A stretch of 64,000 nucleotides of DNA from Ichthyocystis sparus (GCF_900078755.1 NZ_FKIH01000003.1); one strand, 5' to 3'; numbered from the stretch's first letter, positions 9,225 to 17,865 are shown. Notes: generated by a model from the letters alone, not told the origin. Numbers and translations are program-made.

Positions 9225-10625
9225 TTAGTCCTTGGACAAATATCCATCCAGTCTTTGTAGTACGATATTTTTCCCTAGCACTACCAAAACTTGGTCAAAT
9301 GGAGCTGAGTGTTGGGTTCCAAGTAAACATAGACGAAGTGGTATGGCCACTTCCGACAGTTTTAGTTGTTTTTCCTTTGATATATCCCTAACCAACTTAT
9401 CTAAGGTTTCCTTTTCCCAACTTATTGCTGATAGTTTGTTTTTTAACTCACGCAAAATGTCTTGAGTTTTTTCTTTTTTCAGTAGCAACAGGCTTTTTTC
9501 CTCAAGTTTCCTTGGAGAGTAGTACATTGATATGTTTTCTGCTAATTCTACAATGGTGCCGGAGCGCGATTTGTTTATATCTACCAGCGAATTGATATCA
9601 ATCGAGTCATCTATGGTAACGTTTAACTGCGATATAAATTCTTTTACTTTGCCTACTATATTGGAAGACACAGAGTGTTGCAGGTAGTGCCGGTTTATCC
9701 ATAGTAGCTTTTCCGGATCAAATCTTGCTGGAACACCAGAAACATTGTCTATATCAAACCATTCAATTAGTTGTTCGCGACTGAATATTTCATCGTCTCC
9801 GTGTGACCATCCCAAACGTGATAGGTAATTTATAATCGCTTCAGGAAGATATCCCTCATCACGGTATTGGAGCACAGATATAGCCCCAGAGCGTTTTGAC
9901 AATTTTTGACCATCATCAGAGCAAATTGTCGACAGGTGGGCATACTGTGGAACCGTAGCACCCAAAGCTCGTAGTATATTAATCTGCTTAGGAGTGTTAT
10001 TTACATGGTCATCACCTCTTATTACATGTGTGATTTGCATGTCCCAATCATCTACTACGACGCAGAAGTTATATGTGGGGGTTCCATCTTGCCTTGCTAT
10101 AACAAAATCGTCTAGCTCCTCATTGTTGAAGGATATATTGCCCTTTATTAAGTCTCTCCATTGAACCACACCAGAATCAGGATTACGGAATCGGATTACG
10201 GGCTGCGTTCCTGGTTGGATCTTTAAGTTCAATTTGGCCGCATTTTCTGGCCGCCAGTGTCCATTATATCTAGGTTTTTCGTTATGTCTGCGCTGCTGTT
10301 CCCTTAATGTATTTAGTTCCTCCAACGACATGTAGCAGTAGTAAGCTAACCCATTCCCAAGCAAGGTATCGATAACAGCTTTGTATCGATCTAGCCTTTT
10401 CATTTGGTAATAAGGTCCTTCATCATAGTTAAGACCCAGCCACTCCAAGCTTTCTAATATTACCTGTGTGGCGGCATCTGTGGATCGTTCGCGATCAGTG
10501 TTCTCTATGCGTAGTATGAATTTACCATTGTTGTGTCTAGCAAATGCCCATGCATATAGTGCCGTTCTTACTCCACCCATGTGCAAAAGTCCGGTTGGGC
10601 TTGGTGCGAATCTCGTCCTAACCAT
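9225..10625 (-). CDS. gltX: Glutamyl-tRNA synthetase
   Basis: GltX charges tRNA-Glu, which also feeds tetrapyrrole synthesis in bacteria. The N-terminus MVRTRFAPSPTGLLHMGG carries the HIGH-type motif (H15-M-G-G18), and the KMSKS-type motif is KLSKRSG in DDGQKLSKRSGAIS, near residue 240. The length is 466 residues, as expected. The frame remains open upstream into the tRNA-Arg gene, but the ATG at 10625 gives the canonical N-terminus. The tRNA-Arg gene ends 32 bp upstream on the same strand, so the two may share a transcript. Confidence 0.97.
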   Translation of the reverse strand: MVRTRFAPSPTGLLHMGGVRTALYAWAFARHNNGKFILRIENTDRERSTDAATQVILESLEWLGLNYDEGPYYQMKRLDRYKAVIDTLLGNGLAYYCYMSLEELNTLREQQRRHNEKPRYNGHWRPENAAKLNLKIQPGTQPVIRFRNPDSGVVQWRDLIKGNISFNNEELDDFVIARQDGTPTYNFCVVVDDWDMQITHVIRGDDHVNNTPKQINILRALGATVPQYAHLSTICSDDGQKLSKRSGAISVLQYRDEGYLPEAIINYLSRLGWSHGDDEIFSREQLIEWFDIDNVSGVPARFDPEKLLWINRHYLQHSVSSNIVGKVKEFISQLNVTIDDSIDINSLVDINKSRSGTIVELAENISMYYSPRKLEEKSLLLLKKEKTQDILRELKNKLSAISWEKETLDKLVRDISKEKQLKLSEVAIPLRLCLLGTQHSAPFDQVLVVLGKNIVLQRLDGYLSKD

Positions 10626-10657
10626 GGTTACTACCTTGAATTGATTAGATTGTTTTG

Positions 10658-10733
10658 TGGCGCGCCTGGCGGGAATTGAACCCACGACCTTTGGCTTCGG
10701 AGGCCAACACTCTATCCGCTGAGCTACAGGCGC
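10658..10733 (-). tRNA. tRNA-Arg (anticodon CCG)
   Basis: A complete 76-nt cloverleaf can be folded by eye. The acceptor stem is GCGCCTG/CAGGCGC, the D-arm begins GCTCAGCGGATAGAG, the anticodon stem is TTGGC/GCCAA around the loop CTCCGAA (anticodon CCG, reading CGG arginine codons), and the T-arm is GTGGG-TTCAATT-CCCGC. The discriminator is G and the 3' CCA is encoded. It lies directly upstream of gltX on the same strand. Confidence 0.95.
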
Positions 10734-10834
10734 TATAAAAAACTGATTTAGTTGAGGATATAGAAACAGACATAAGACGTCTACATGATATTATACGCCT
10801 GCCTTGTTTAGCTACATAAGAGAGGAGCTTGGAC

Positions 10835-11059
10835 GTGTCGTCATCTAAAGGTATTAAACCGGCCCAATTGACAATTATAGTAATATTGGGTTTTGCTATT
10901 CCTATACTTGTTTGTATTCTGGCAGCGAGATTTTCTATTTTTGCACTAGACGATCATATGATGGATGATCCGGAAGTGATTAGTGAAACGGTACAGCGTA
11001 TTTCTCCCATAGGTAGTGTAAAGTTAGCAGATAGCAGTTCTTCTGTGGCCGGAAAATAG
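10835..11059 (+). pseudogene. Membrane-anchor half of a split c5-type cytochrome, or a small membrane protein
   Basis: This encodes 74 residues: one transmembrane helix (about residues 12-33) and a short periplasmic-looking segment with PEVISETVQRISPIGSVKLAD. From memory, betaproteobacterial membrane-anchored cytochrome c5 proteins begin with just such a helix followed by a PEAVAxRIxPVGxVxL segment, then an Ala/Pro linker and the heme domain. Here the frame stops (TAG 11057-11059) where the linker would start, and the heme domain lies downstream in the same frame as a separate reading frame. GTG 10835 has a good SD (GAGGAG, 8 bases away); the TTG at 10829 is too close to it. It may still be expressed as a small membrane protein. 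Confidence 0.55.
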
Positions 11060-11116
11060 CTTCCGTGGCTGATAAAATAGCTTCTGCGACTGATAGATAG
11101 TAGCAGTTCTTCTGTG
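11033..11116 (+). repeat. Degenerate 69-bp direct repeat in the broken cytochrome linker
   Basis: The 15-mer AGCAGTTCTTCTGTG occurs at 11033-11047 and 11102-11116, an offset of 69 bp, so both copies are in the same frame and read SSSSV. Between them a related ~21-bp unit (GGCTGATAAAATAGCTTC and variants) occurs twice and brings in-frame TAG stops. It looks like slippage-duplicated linker sequence that has lost coding constraint. Confidence 0.6.
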
Positions 11117-11194
11117 AATGTGCCTTAAATAGGTAGGTGGGAGGACTATTTAGTAGTATAGGGAAACTGCTGAGCACAGTATGGGGCGACTATT

Positions 11195-11506
11195 ATGGTG
11201 GTATTTGGGCGTGCAACTTACTTGATTACGGTTGGTCTGCTATTTGCGTATCCCTTTGTTTTGCCTGCTGATACCGGTGATAAAGTGTATGGCAAAGTGT
11301 GTGCGGTTTGTCATGCTGCAGGAATTGCTGGGGCCCCGCGTTTCGGAAATAAGGAAGATTGGAAGAAACACAAAAAACCCATAGAGGAGCTTTATAAGCA
11401 TGCTATTAATGGGTATGGGGTAATGCCCCCAAAGGGAGGCAATTCATCCCTTACAGATGACGAGGTTAAAGCCGCCGTCGATTATATGATAAAGTCTAGC
11501 GGATAA
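11195..11506 (+). CDS. Cytochrome c5-type c-type cytochrome
   Basis: This encodes a 103-residue exported monoheme cytochrome. A signal peptide spans about residues 1-25 (TYLITVGLLFAYPFVLPAD). The heme-binding motif is CAVCH, preceded by DKVYGKVCAVCHAAGIAGAPRFG as in the c5 family, and the distal methionine ligand lies in GVMPPKGGNSSLTDDEV. It probably shuttles electrons to the terminal oxidase. It is in the same frame as the upstream membrane-anchor fragment, separated by stop codons, so it may be the detached heme domain of an anchored cytochrome or an intact soluble paralogue whose neighbour was truncated. No strong SD precedes the ATG at 11195. Confidence 0.88.
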   Translation: MVVFGRATYLITVGLLFAYPFVLPADTGDKVYGKVCAVCHAAGIAGAPRFGNKEDWKKHKKPIEELYKHAINGYGVMPPKGGNSSLTDDEVKAAVDYMIKSSG

Positions 11507-11542
11507 ACTTAGCAAAGTAACTTTGCTCTTTCCCTCTGTGGG

Positions 11543-13543
11543 TTAGCAAGGTAGTTTTGTCTTTTTTCTCTGCGATCCTAAACTTTTCATCCTATCTAGG
11601 TAGTTTTGTTTTTCTTCTTGCGTAGGTATTTGTGTGTTAGATGTTTTATTAATATCTAGCCCCATTTCCTCTATGAATCTAGAAGGTAAGCTCTCTACTA
11701 ATTCACCTCCAGTTTTTCTTTTCTCCGTAAAGCTTATGGTTAGTTCACGTCGAGCCCGAGTGGTTCCCACGTACATTAGACGACGTTCCTCTTCTACAGA
11801 GTTCGTATCTATAGATTCCTGATGCGGGATAATCTCATCGTTGCATCCAACAATGAATACATGATCAAATTCCAAGCCCTTAGCTGCATGTAATGTACTC
11901 ATTTCCAACATTTTCTCTTTTTCATCTTCTTTCTTGGAGATGATGTTCATTAGAGTAATGTTTTGAGTAATTATTGATAGATTCCTATTATCTTTTTCCT
12001 GTTGTCTTTTTATGAATTCACAAAAGCTAATAATATTCTTCCATCTTTTACTTGCTTCCTTGTCATGAAAATTATCTAACAAATATTCCTCATAACGTAT
12101 GCTGTCCAGTATATCCTTGACTATTACGTCAGCCGGCTCAGATTGTGCACGAAATGCAATATTGTTAATGAAATTTCCAAATTCTCTAAGTATGTCAACT
12201 GCTTTTTCATTTAGGTGAAATGTTAATCCTGTTTCAAAAATCGCCTCAAAAAGACTAATCTGTCTTTCAGATGCATATTGGCCCAGTTTTTTAAGTGTTG
12301 TTGGCCCAATACCATTACGAGGCCTAGTGGCAGCACGAATAAATGATACATCGTCTTGGCTATTAATAATAATCCTCAAATAGGCCAAGATATCCTTAAT
12401 TTCTGTGCGCTCGAAGAAAGACTGCCCACCCGATAGATTATATGGGATTCCATTTTGTTGTAGGTAATTCTCAAACAAGCGTGATTGGTAGTTGCTGCGG
12501 TACAATATTGCGTACTGAGACCAGTTGTTACCGTGTAGTAGACGGTGTTGAATAATTGAGAGAACCGTATGCTTTGCTTCTAGCTCTTCTACCCTGTACG
12601 AAGTAAGAGTAATCGGTTTTCCTTCCCCCAGTTTTGACCATAGGTTTTTTTCAAATAGATTCTGATTTTTTTTAATTAAGTTATTGGCTGCTTTAAGTAT
12701 ATTGTTGGTAGAACGGTAATTTTGTTCCAGTCTAACAATTTTAAGATGTGGATAATCTTTCTGAAGGAGTTGGATATTTTCACGCGTTGCTCCACGCCAA
12801 GCGTATATTGCCTGGTCATCATCACCTACAAAAGTGCACCTTCCCTCAGGGTATGTAAGCTTTTTTACTAGGTTATATTGTATCTGACTAGTGTCTTGAT
12901 ATTCATCAACAAGAAAATAGCGAATCTGGTTTTGCCAAAATTGTAAGCGCTCATGGTTTGTTTCAAATATAAATAAAGGCAGGGCTATGAGATCATCAAA
13001 ATCAACCGATTGATACCCCATTAGTGTTTGCTGATAACGATCATATATAACTGCAGTTTGATGTTCTTCTTCAGTGCTGGCTAGTTGGAGAGCCTTATCT
13101 GGAAAAATATTGAGATTCTTCCACAGAGATATCTGATTTTTGATTTTGGCTGAGCTACTCTTGCTTTTAGTGGAAGTTAAATCCTGTAGTATGGACAGCG
13201 CGTCATTGCTATCCAAAACTGAGAATTTATCTTTTATCCCTATAAGAGGAGCTTCTTGTCGTAGAATTTGTAGTCCCACAGTATGGAAAGTGCTTACAAG
13301 GGGTGAGTTTCTTGTGCCAAGCCTGACCAATTTACTTAAGCGCTCCCGCATATCACGGGCAGCCTTGTTCGTAAATGTTATGGCTGCTATTTGGTTGGGC
13401 TTACAATACTGTATGTCAATCATATGTTTTATTTTATGGCTGATGACCCTTGTCTTCCCGCTTCCAGCACCTGCAATGACTAGTAACGGTCCCCCAAAAA
13501 ATTCTACTGCCTCTTTTTGCTGAGGATTGAGTTCATCCTTCAT
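11543..13543 (-). CDS. rep: ATP-dependent DNA helicase Rep
   Basis: This UvrD/Rep-family superfamily 1A helicase unwinds DNA 3' to 5' and removes proteins ahead of the replication fork. The protein is 666 residues, close to E. coli Rep. Visible motifs include the Walker A box AGAGSGKT (25-32), the Q-type motif LNPQQKEAVEFF at the start, Walker B DEYQD, motif III GDDDQAIYAWRGA, motif IV QNYRSTNNILKAANNLI, motif V TLHAAKGLEFDHVFIVG and motif VI EERRLMYVGTTRAR. It resembles Rep more than UvrD in the segments GGQSFFERTEIKDILAYLRI and GPTTLKKLGQYA. The ATG at 13543 overlaps the end of the adenylate cyclase gene by 11 bp, suggesting translational coupling. Confidence 0.93.
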   Translation of the reverse strand: MKDELNPQQKEAVEFFGGPLLVIAGAGSGKTRVISHKIKHMIDIQYCKPNQIAAITFTNKAARDMRERLSKLVRLGTRNSPLVSTFHTVGLQILRQEAPLIGIKDKFSVLDSNDALSILQDLTSTKSKSSSAKIKNQISLWKNLNIFPDKALQLASTEEEHQTAVIYDRYQQTLMGYQSVDFDDLIALPLFIFETNHERLQFWQNQIRYFLVDEYQDTSQIQYNLVKKLTYPEGRCTFVGDDDQAIYAWRGATRENIQLLQKDYPHLKIVRLEQNYRSTNNILKAANNLIKKNQNLFEKNLWSKLGEGKPITLTSYRVEELEAKHTVLSIIQHRLLHGNNWSQYAILYRSNYQSRLFENYLQQNGIPYNLSGGQSFFERTEIKDILAYLRIIINSQDDVSFIRAATRPRNGIGPTTLKKLGQYASERQISLFEAIFETGLTFHLNEKAVDILREFGNFINNIAFRAQSEPADVIVKDILDSIRYEEYLLDNFHDKEASKRWKNIISFCEFIKRQQEKDNRNLSIITQNITLMNIISKKEDEKEKMLEMSTLHAAKGLEFDHVFIVGCNDEIIPHQESIDTNSVEEERRLMYVGTTRARRELTISFTEKRKTGGELVESLPSRFIEEMGLDINKTSNTQIPTQEEKQNYLDRMKSLGSQRKKTKLPC

Positions 13544-14840
13544 CAATATTCTCTGTGTTTGCCGTTTTCCATAAATTAGCTTTTGCTTTAGTAGGGTAAG
13601 ATAAGCATTTCCCTTTTCCCTTCAGCAAAATCTCTTTCGGTTCATCAAATAGTTCGGGATTTTGGCAAATTTTATACGTCATTTCGTCAACCAAGATGCT
13701 TTGAGGACTGCCTTCATTGCTCAGCCTGCTAGCAATATTTACCGTATCTCCCCAAACATCAAACATGAATTTTCTTGAACCCAGTACGCCAGCAACTACT
13801 GGTCCTGTGCTTATTCCTATTCTAAGCTGAAGTTTGTCTTTATTGTGAGCGGATAATTCATTAATAATGGTCTTCATTTTAAGTGCTAATTCTACCGCCG
13901 CTAGGGATGGATTATCTGGACTGTCAGGAGATATCCCACCAGCAACCATGTATGAATCACCATTGGTTTTAATTTTTTCCAAATGTTTTTCGTTGGTTAT
14001 TTTATCAAACTCTAGAAATATTTTGTTTATCATACGAAAAAGCTGTGAGGGAGTAACTTTATGTGCCATTTGTGTGAACCCCACCAAATCGGCAAATAGA
14101 ATCGTTGCCTTTCCGAAGCGATCGGCTATAATCCTTTCCCCCTTTTTTAATCTGCATATTACTCTTAGCGGTAAAGTATTTAGAAGTATTTCTTCTGTTT
14201 TGAGTCGTTCTTCAGTTTCTGCTGCTATTAATGATGCTGCTACCCGCATTTTTGTATTTTGATATTTTGCATATGTTGCATGCACTACAAGAATAACTGC
14301 TGATAGAAGAATAAGGTTTTTCTGATAATAACCATCTAACAATGCTATTTGTGCGGTCGTATACACTATGAAACGAGTCCCGCAAAAACGATAAGTCATA
14401 AACCCCATTAAGGACAGAGTATAGGTCCACATTAAGGTCATTTTGTAGCGAAATTTGTGGAATAGACATACGTACACTATGAATACCAAGGGCCAGGGAG
14501 CTATAAGAAGGTAATGGGTAAAAGGAATATGGTGATTTAATCCTGGCAAAATTGAACCTGCGCAGAGCATGAAGAGGGAAATTTCTTGATTAGGTAATTT
14601 GGGTGCCCTTTTTGTGCAGAGCAATATTAATGACACTATCGTATTAATAATTGATATTGCGAGTAATAAACCCGATAAATTTCTTGTAAGAAGTGGTATT
14701 TTCTCAAATCCAATGCAGTTTAGCGAAGCAACCTGAACAGCAATTGTTAAGGATGAAATGATATGTAACAGCACAGATGGCGGTTTTCTTCGGCTACCCA
14801 GCAGCAAGGAGATCATTGTTTTTTCAGGGATAACGCACAT
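13533..14840 (-). CDS. Membrane-bound class III adenylate cyclase
   Basis: The N-terminal ~200 residues contain about six hydrophobic spans, followed by a short helical linker (AAETEERLKTEEILLNTLP) and a class III cyclase domain (about 240-425). Catalytic residues are complete: metal ligands D251 (LFADLVGFT) and D295 (TNGDSYMVAGG), adenine-selecting K291 and D361 (FDVWGDTVN), and transition-state N368 and R372. The K/D pair points to ATP rather than GTP as substrate, so it should make cAMP. No cAMP receptor is seen in the window. It is divergent from the mla operon and overlaps rep downstream, an association I do not recognise as conserved. Confidence 0.9.
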   Translation of the reverse strand: MCVIPEKTMISLLLGSRRKPPSVLLHIISSLTIAVQVASLNCIGFEKIPLLTRNLSGLLLAISIINTIVSLILLCTKRAPKLPNQEISLFMLCAGSILPGLNHHIPFTHYLLIAPWPLVFIVYVCLFHKFRYKMTLMWTYTLSLMGFMTYRFCGTRFIVYTTAQIALLDGYYQKNLILLSAVILVVHATYAKYQNTKMRVAASLIAAETEERLKTEEILLNTLPLRVICRLKKGERIIADRFGKATILFADLVGFTQMAHKVTPSQLFRMINKIFLEFDKITNEKHLEKIKTNGDSYMVAGGISPDSPDNPSLAAVELALKMKTIINELSAHNKDKLQLRIGISTGPVVAGVLGSRKFMFDVWGDTVNIASRLSNEGSPQSILVDEMTYKICQNPELFDEPKEILLKGKGKCLSYPTKAKANLWKTANTENIDEG

Positions 14841-14883
14841 AATTCCAGGGCCATAGATTGTAATGTCTTACCCATACCAAGTG

Positions 14884-14889
14884 TATAAT
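14884..14889 (+). promoter_or_regulatory. Possible -10 element for the mla operon
   Basis: A perfect TATAAT lies 75 bp upstream of mlaF in the 124-bp divergent gap with the adenylate cyclase gene. No good -35 hexamer is found 16-18 bp upstream, so support is weak. Confidence 0.3.
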
Positions 14890-14964
14890 AATAGCTTTTG
14901 TGGATAAAATACACACGAATCCGCGCACGGACACGGTTTGGGCAAAAGAAAGAGAGAACAGCAT

Positions 14965-15774
14965 ATGTATGGTTTCTCAGGTAAAGCTATACACTTATCA
15001 GGTGTTGACTTTTTTCGCGAGGAAACAAGAATTCTGTCAGATATTAGCCTTTCTGTTAATTATGGTGAAATTGTAGCTGTTATGGGTTTTAGTGGAGGGG
15101 GTAAAACAACTCTTATTGAACTTATGGCAGGGTTGTTGTTTCCATCCAAAGGTTATGTAGAGGTCTGTAAGCTTAATTTATCTCATTGTTCTTTGAGTGA
15201 CCTGTTTAGCATTCGTCGGCAAATGGGGATTTTGTTTCAAACAGGGGCTCTGTTTTCAGATTTATCAGTGTTTGATAACGTAGCATTCCCACTTAGAGAG
15301 ATTACTTCTTTTTCTGGGGAAGCTATAAGCGATTTAACATGGATGAAGTTAGAGGCTGTTGGCTTGCGTTCAGCTGCTACTTTGTTTCCCTCTGAACTGT
15401 CAGGAGGCATGGCACGTAGGGTATCTTTGGCGCGTGCCATTTCATTGGATCCCCGTATATTGCTATGTGACGAACCTTTTTCTGGTCTTGATCCAGCAGC
15501 TGTTAATTCTATATCTAATCTTATACTTTCCTTGACCCGTATTTTTAATCTATCGACAGTTATTATTACCCATCATGTTGGTGATTTAATAAACATATTT
15601 GACAGGGTATTGCTGCTTGTAGGTGGTTCATTAGTGTTTGATGGTACGCCTGGTGAGTTTCTGTCTAGTGAGAAAAATGAAGTACAGAGCTTTATACGAG
15701 GTGATGTTAATTTAGTCCATAGGTCTTCTGTAAGTAGTTTGTCGTTGGCGGAGAACTTGAGGATTGTAGAATGA
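14965..15774 (+). CDS. mlaF: Phospholipid ABC transporter ATP-binding protein MlaF
   Basis: MlaF is the ATPase of the MlaFEDB inner-membrane complex that moves phospholipids between inner membrane and outer membrane and maintains outer-membrane asymmetry. The Walker A box is GFSGGGKT (41-48), the signature is ELSGGMARRVSLARA, Walker B is ILLCDEPFSGLDP, and the switch histidine lies in VIITHH. The frame is open to a TTG at 14938, but the ATG at 14965 sits behind a purine-rich stretch and gives a normal N-terminus. It overlaps mlaE by ATGA. The order mlaF-E-D-A-C-B is that of betaproteobacteria, where mlaA joins the operon. Confidence 0.94.
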   Translation: MYGFSGKAIHLSGVDFFREETRILSDISLSVNYGEIVAVMGFSGGGKTTLIELMAGLLFPSKGYVEVCKLNLSHCSLSDLFSIRRQMGILFQTGALFSDLSVFDNVAFPLREITSFSGEAISDLTWMKLEAVGLRSAATLFPSELSGGMARRVSLARAISLDPRILLCDEPFSGLDPAAVNSISNLILSLTRIFNLSTVIITHHVGDLINIFDRVLLLVGGSLVFDGTPGEFLSSEKNEVQSFIRGDVNLVHRSSVSSLSLAENLRIVE

Positions 15775-16547
15775 TTTTATATTGGTCTCGTGCTGTCGGA
15801 AGGTTTGTAGGAAAGCCCGCTGTGTTGGGAAAGGGTCTTCGTTTTTTACTTACCATTATCGAACACTCTACTCTCTCTTATCCCGGTCGCTGGTTGAGAC
15901 AAATACATTTTTGTGGTGTTTTGTCTTTGCCAATAATTTCGCTTTCTGCGTTTTTTGTTGGGATGGTATTGGCACTGCAGATGTATTACGCGCTTAGCCA
16001 TTATGGTGCAGTTGAAAGTGTGGGTTACTTAGTGGCATTGTCCTTAGTTAGAGAGTTGGGTCCGGTTGTAACTGCGCTTTTGTATGCATCTCGTACAGGA
16101 TCTGCTCTTGCTGCATCTATAAGCATGATGAGGTCTCGTGAGGAGCTCAAAGCACTTTCAGCTATTGGTATAAACATATGGGAAAAGATTTTCTTTATTA
16201 GGTTTATTGCATCTTTTTTGGTAGTTCCAGTACTGACTATTCTATTTTCCGTAATAGGTGTTTTAGGGTGCTATGTTGTTTCAGTGTCGTGGTTTAACAT
16301 AGATCCTGGAGTTTTTTGGCTAAACATTACCAATTCTTTGTTATTTTTTAATGATATTGGTAATGGATTATTAAAAAGTGTTGTGTTTGGATTTGTAATC
16401 ACTTGGATTTCTTTGTTTTTGGGTTACGTGTGTCCGCCTACTGTATCTGGTATGTCTAAAGCTACTACCCAGGCGGTTGTGTTGAGCTCTCTTTGTGTTT
16501 TTGTCTTAGACTTTGTTATGACTTCATTTATGTTTTCTGTTTTGTGA
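15771..16547 (+). CDS. mlaE: Phospholipid ABC transporter permease MlaE
   Basis: MlaE is the membrane subunit of the Mla phospholipid transporter. The 258-residue protein has an amphipathic N-terminal helix and about five transmembrane spans. The MlaE/YrbE signature region is clear: VESVGYLVALSLVRELGPVVTALLYASRTGSALAA, followed by MMRSREELKALSAIGIN, the cytoplasmic coupling segment. The start overlaps the mlaF stop as ATGA. The C-terminal stop is 44 bp before mlaD. Confidence 0.95.
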   Translation: MILYWSRAVGRFVGKPAVLGKGLRFLLTIIEHSTLSYPGRWLRQIHFCGVLSLPIISLSAFFVGMVLALQMYYALSHYGAVESVGYLVALSLVRELGPVVTALLYASRTGSALAASISMMRSREELKALSAIGINIWEKIFFIRFIASFLVVPVLTILFSVIGVLGCYVVSVSWFNIDPGVFWLNITNSLLFFNDIGNGLLKSVVFGFVITWISLFLGYVCPPTVSGMSKATTQAVVLSSLCVFVLDFVMTSFMFSVL

Positions 16548-16591
16548 GAGAGGGCTATTTTACCGTTACAGTTCGGGGAGGGTGGTTTTAC

Positions 16592-17050
16592 ATGGAGTAC
16601 CGTCGTTACGATTTGACCGTTGGTCTGTTTTTTTTATTGGCTTTGATAGGGCTTTTTTTCCTGGCGGCAATGGCTACGAGGGGAGTTTCTTTTTGGGAAA
16701 GAGAAAAATACTATGAGGTGACTGCCGTTTTCCAAAATGTGGGGCAATTAAGTATAGGATCTCCCGTAAAGAGTGGGGGGGTTTTGGTAGGGCGTGTTGT
16801 AGGCATAGGACTTGATCCCAAAACATACCAAGCCATTGTTCACATGCACATAATGGATATTTATAGATTTCCTATAGACTCAACTGCGCTGATTTTGACC
16901 ACTGGTATCTTAGGGGCTCAATTTATCGGTATAGAGGCAGGGTTGGATACCAATACCCTTAAAAATGGTGACAGGGTTTTTCATACGCAATCAGCATGGA
17001 TTTTGGAAAAGGTGCTATCACAGTTTCTTGTTAATCATTTGAATAAATAG
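16592..17050 (+). CDS. mlaD: MCE-domain lipid transport protein MlaD
   Basis: MlaD is the inner-membrane-anchored MCE protein that forms a hexameric ring on MlaE and passes lipids to MlaC. It has an N-terminal transmembrane helix (about residues 8-27) and one MCE domain (about 37-118) with the typical core ELxIGSPVKSGGVLVGRV-like segment and GILGAQFIGIEAG near its end. The length is 152 residues. The ATG at 16592 is preceded by a strong SD (GGGGAGGG); earlier in-frame starts would overlap mlaE. The stop codon directly abuts the mlaA ATG. Confidence 0.93.
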   Translation: MEYRRYDLTVGLFFLLALIGLFFLAAMATRGVSFWEREKYYEVTAVFQNVGQLSIGSPVKSGGVLVGRVVGIGLDPKTYQAIVHMHIMDIYRFPIDSTALILTTGILGAQFIGIEAGLDTNTLKNGDRVFHTQSAWILEKVLSQFLVNHLNK

Positions 17051-17836
17051 ATGCTATACGCCTACAGATGTTTATTATTTTGGTGCTTATTGTCCATTTT
17101 ATGTGCTTATAAACCTGTACACGCAAGCGCCTTTTCAGTAAACCGTAAGGAAGGTGGTCCCGCCGTTGTTGTGCGTGGTCACGCATTGTATGATCCGTGG
17201 GAGACGTATAATGTGAATAATTATATCAAAAGTAGCAAGGCCAGTGCGGCTTTTATTAATCATGTGGCATTATTTTATTCTCAAAAATTACCTCCTCCAA
17301 TACCGTTAATGGTGAATAATTTTTTTGAGAATATTAACGATGTTGGCACAGCAATTAATGAGCTTTTACAAGGAAAATTCAAAGCTTTCTTTTCTGATTT
17401 TGTACGCGTTACATTAAATACTGTATTCGGGGTTTTGGGTATGGGAAATGCAGCCGGAGTTTTGGGATGGTCTAAGAATTACCAAGATTTTGGCCTAACC
17501 CTTGCGCATTGGGGATTTCCCCCGGGGCCATATCTTTTTTTACCAATAATAGGTCCCGCAACAGTACGTTCTGGATTGGGAATATTGGTTGATAAAATTT
17601 GGGACCCAATTTCATACCTTCCTTGGCAAGTGGCGGTTTATGCTTTGAAGGGGGTCAACAATTTGTCCAATTTGTTGAGTGCAGGAGGCTCAGATTTATT
17701 TTCTACTGCAGATAAGTATGTTTTTGTGCGTTCTGTATATTGGCAACATACTGTATACCTTATTTACGCTGGTGACTATTCTGCTAATGCATTCTCACAG
17801 GAGGATTTAGATGAAATCATTAAAAATCCGTTGTAG
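17051..17836 (+). CDS. mlaA: Outer-membrane phospholipid removal protein MlaA (VacJ)
   Basis: MlaA is the outer-membrane component that removes phospholipids from the outer leaflet and hands them to MlaC. Family hallmarks are DPWETYNVNNYI (the usual DPxExxNRxxxxFN), the central NTVFGVLGMGNAAG-type segment, and the TLAHWGFPPGPYLFLPIIGPATVRSG block. Length is 261 residues. MlaA is normally a lipoprotein, but the only cysteine near the end of the hydrophobic signal is in SILC-A, with leucine at -1, a poor lipobox; a signal peptidase I site (HASA) follows. Lipidation is therefore uncertain. No gap separates it from mlaD. Confidence 0.92.
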   Translation: MLYAYRCLLFWCLLSILCAYKPVHASAFSVNRKEGGPAVVVRGHALYDPWETYNVNNYIKSSKASAAFINHVALFYSQKLPPPIPLMVNNFFENINDVGTAINELLQGKFKAFFSDFVRVTLNTVFGVLGMGNAAGVLGWSKNYQDFGLTLAHWGFPPGPYLFLPIIGPATVRSGLGILVDKIWDPISYLPWQVAVYALKGVNNLSNLLSAGGSDLFSTADKYVFVRSVYWQHTVYLIYAGDYSANAFSQEDLDEIIKNPL

Positions 17837-17865
17837 TTTGTGACCAAAATAAGAAAGGGCATGTA

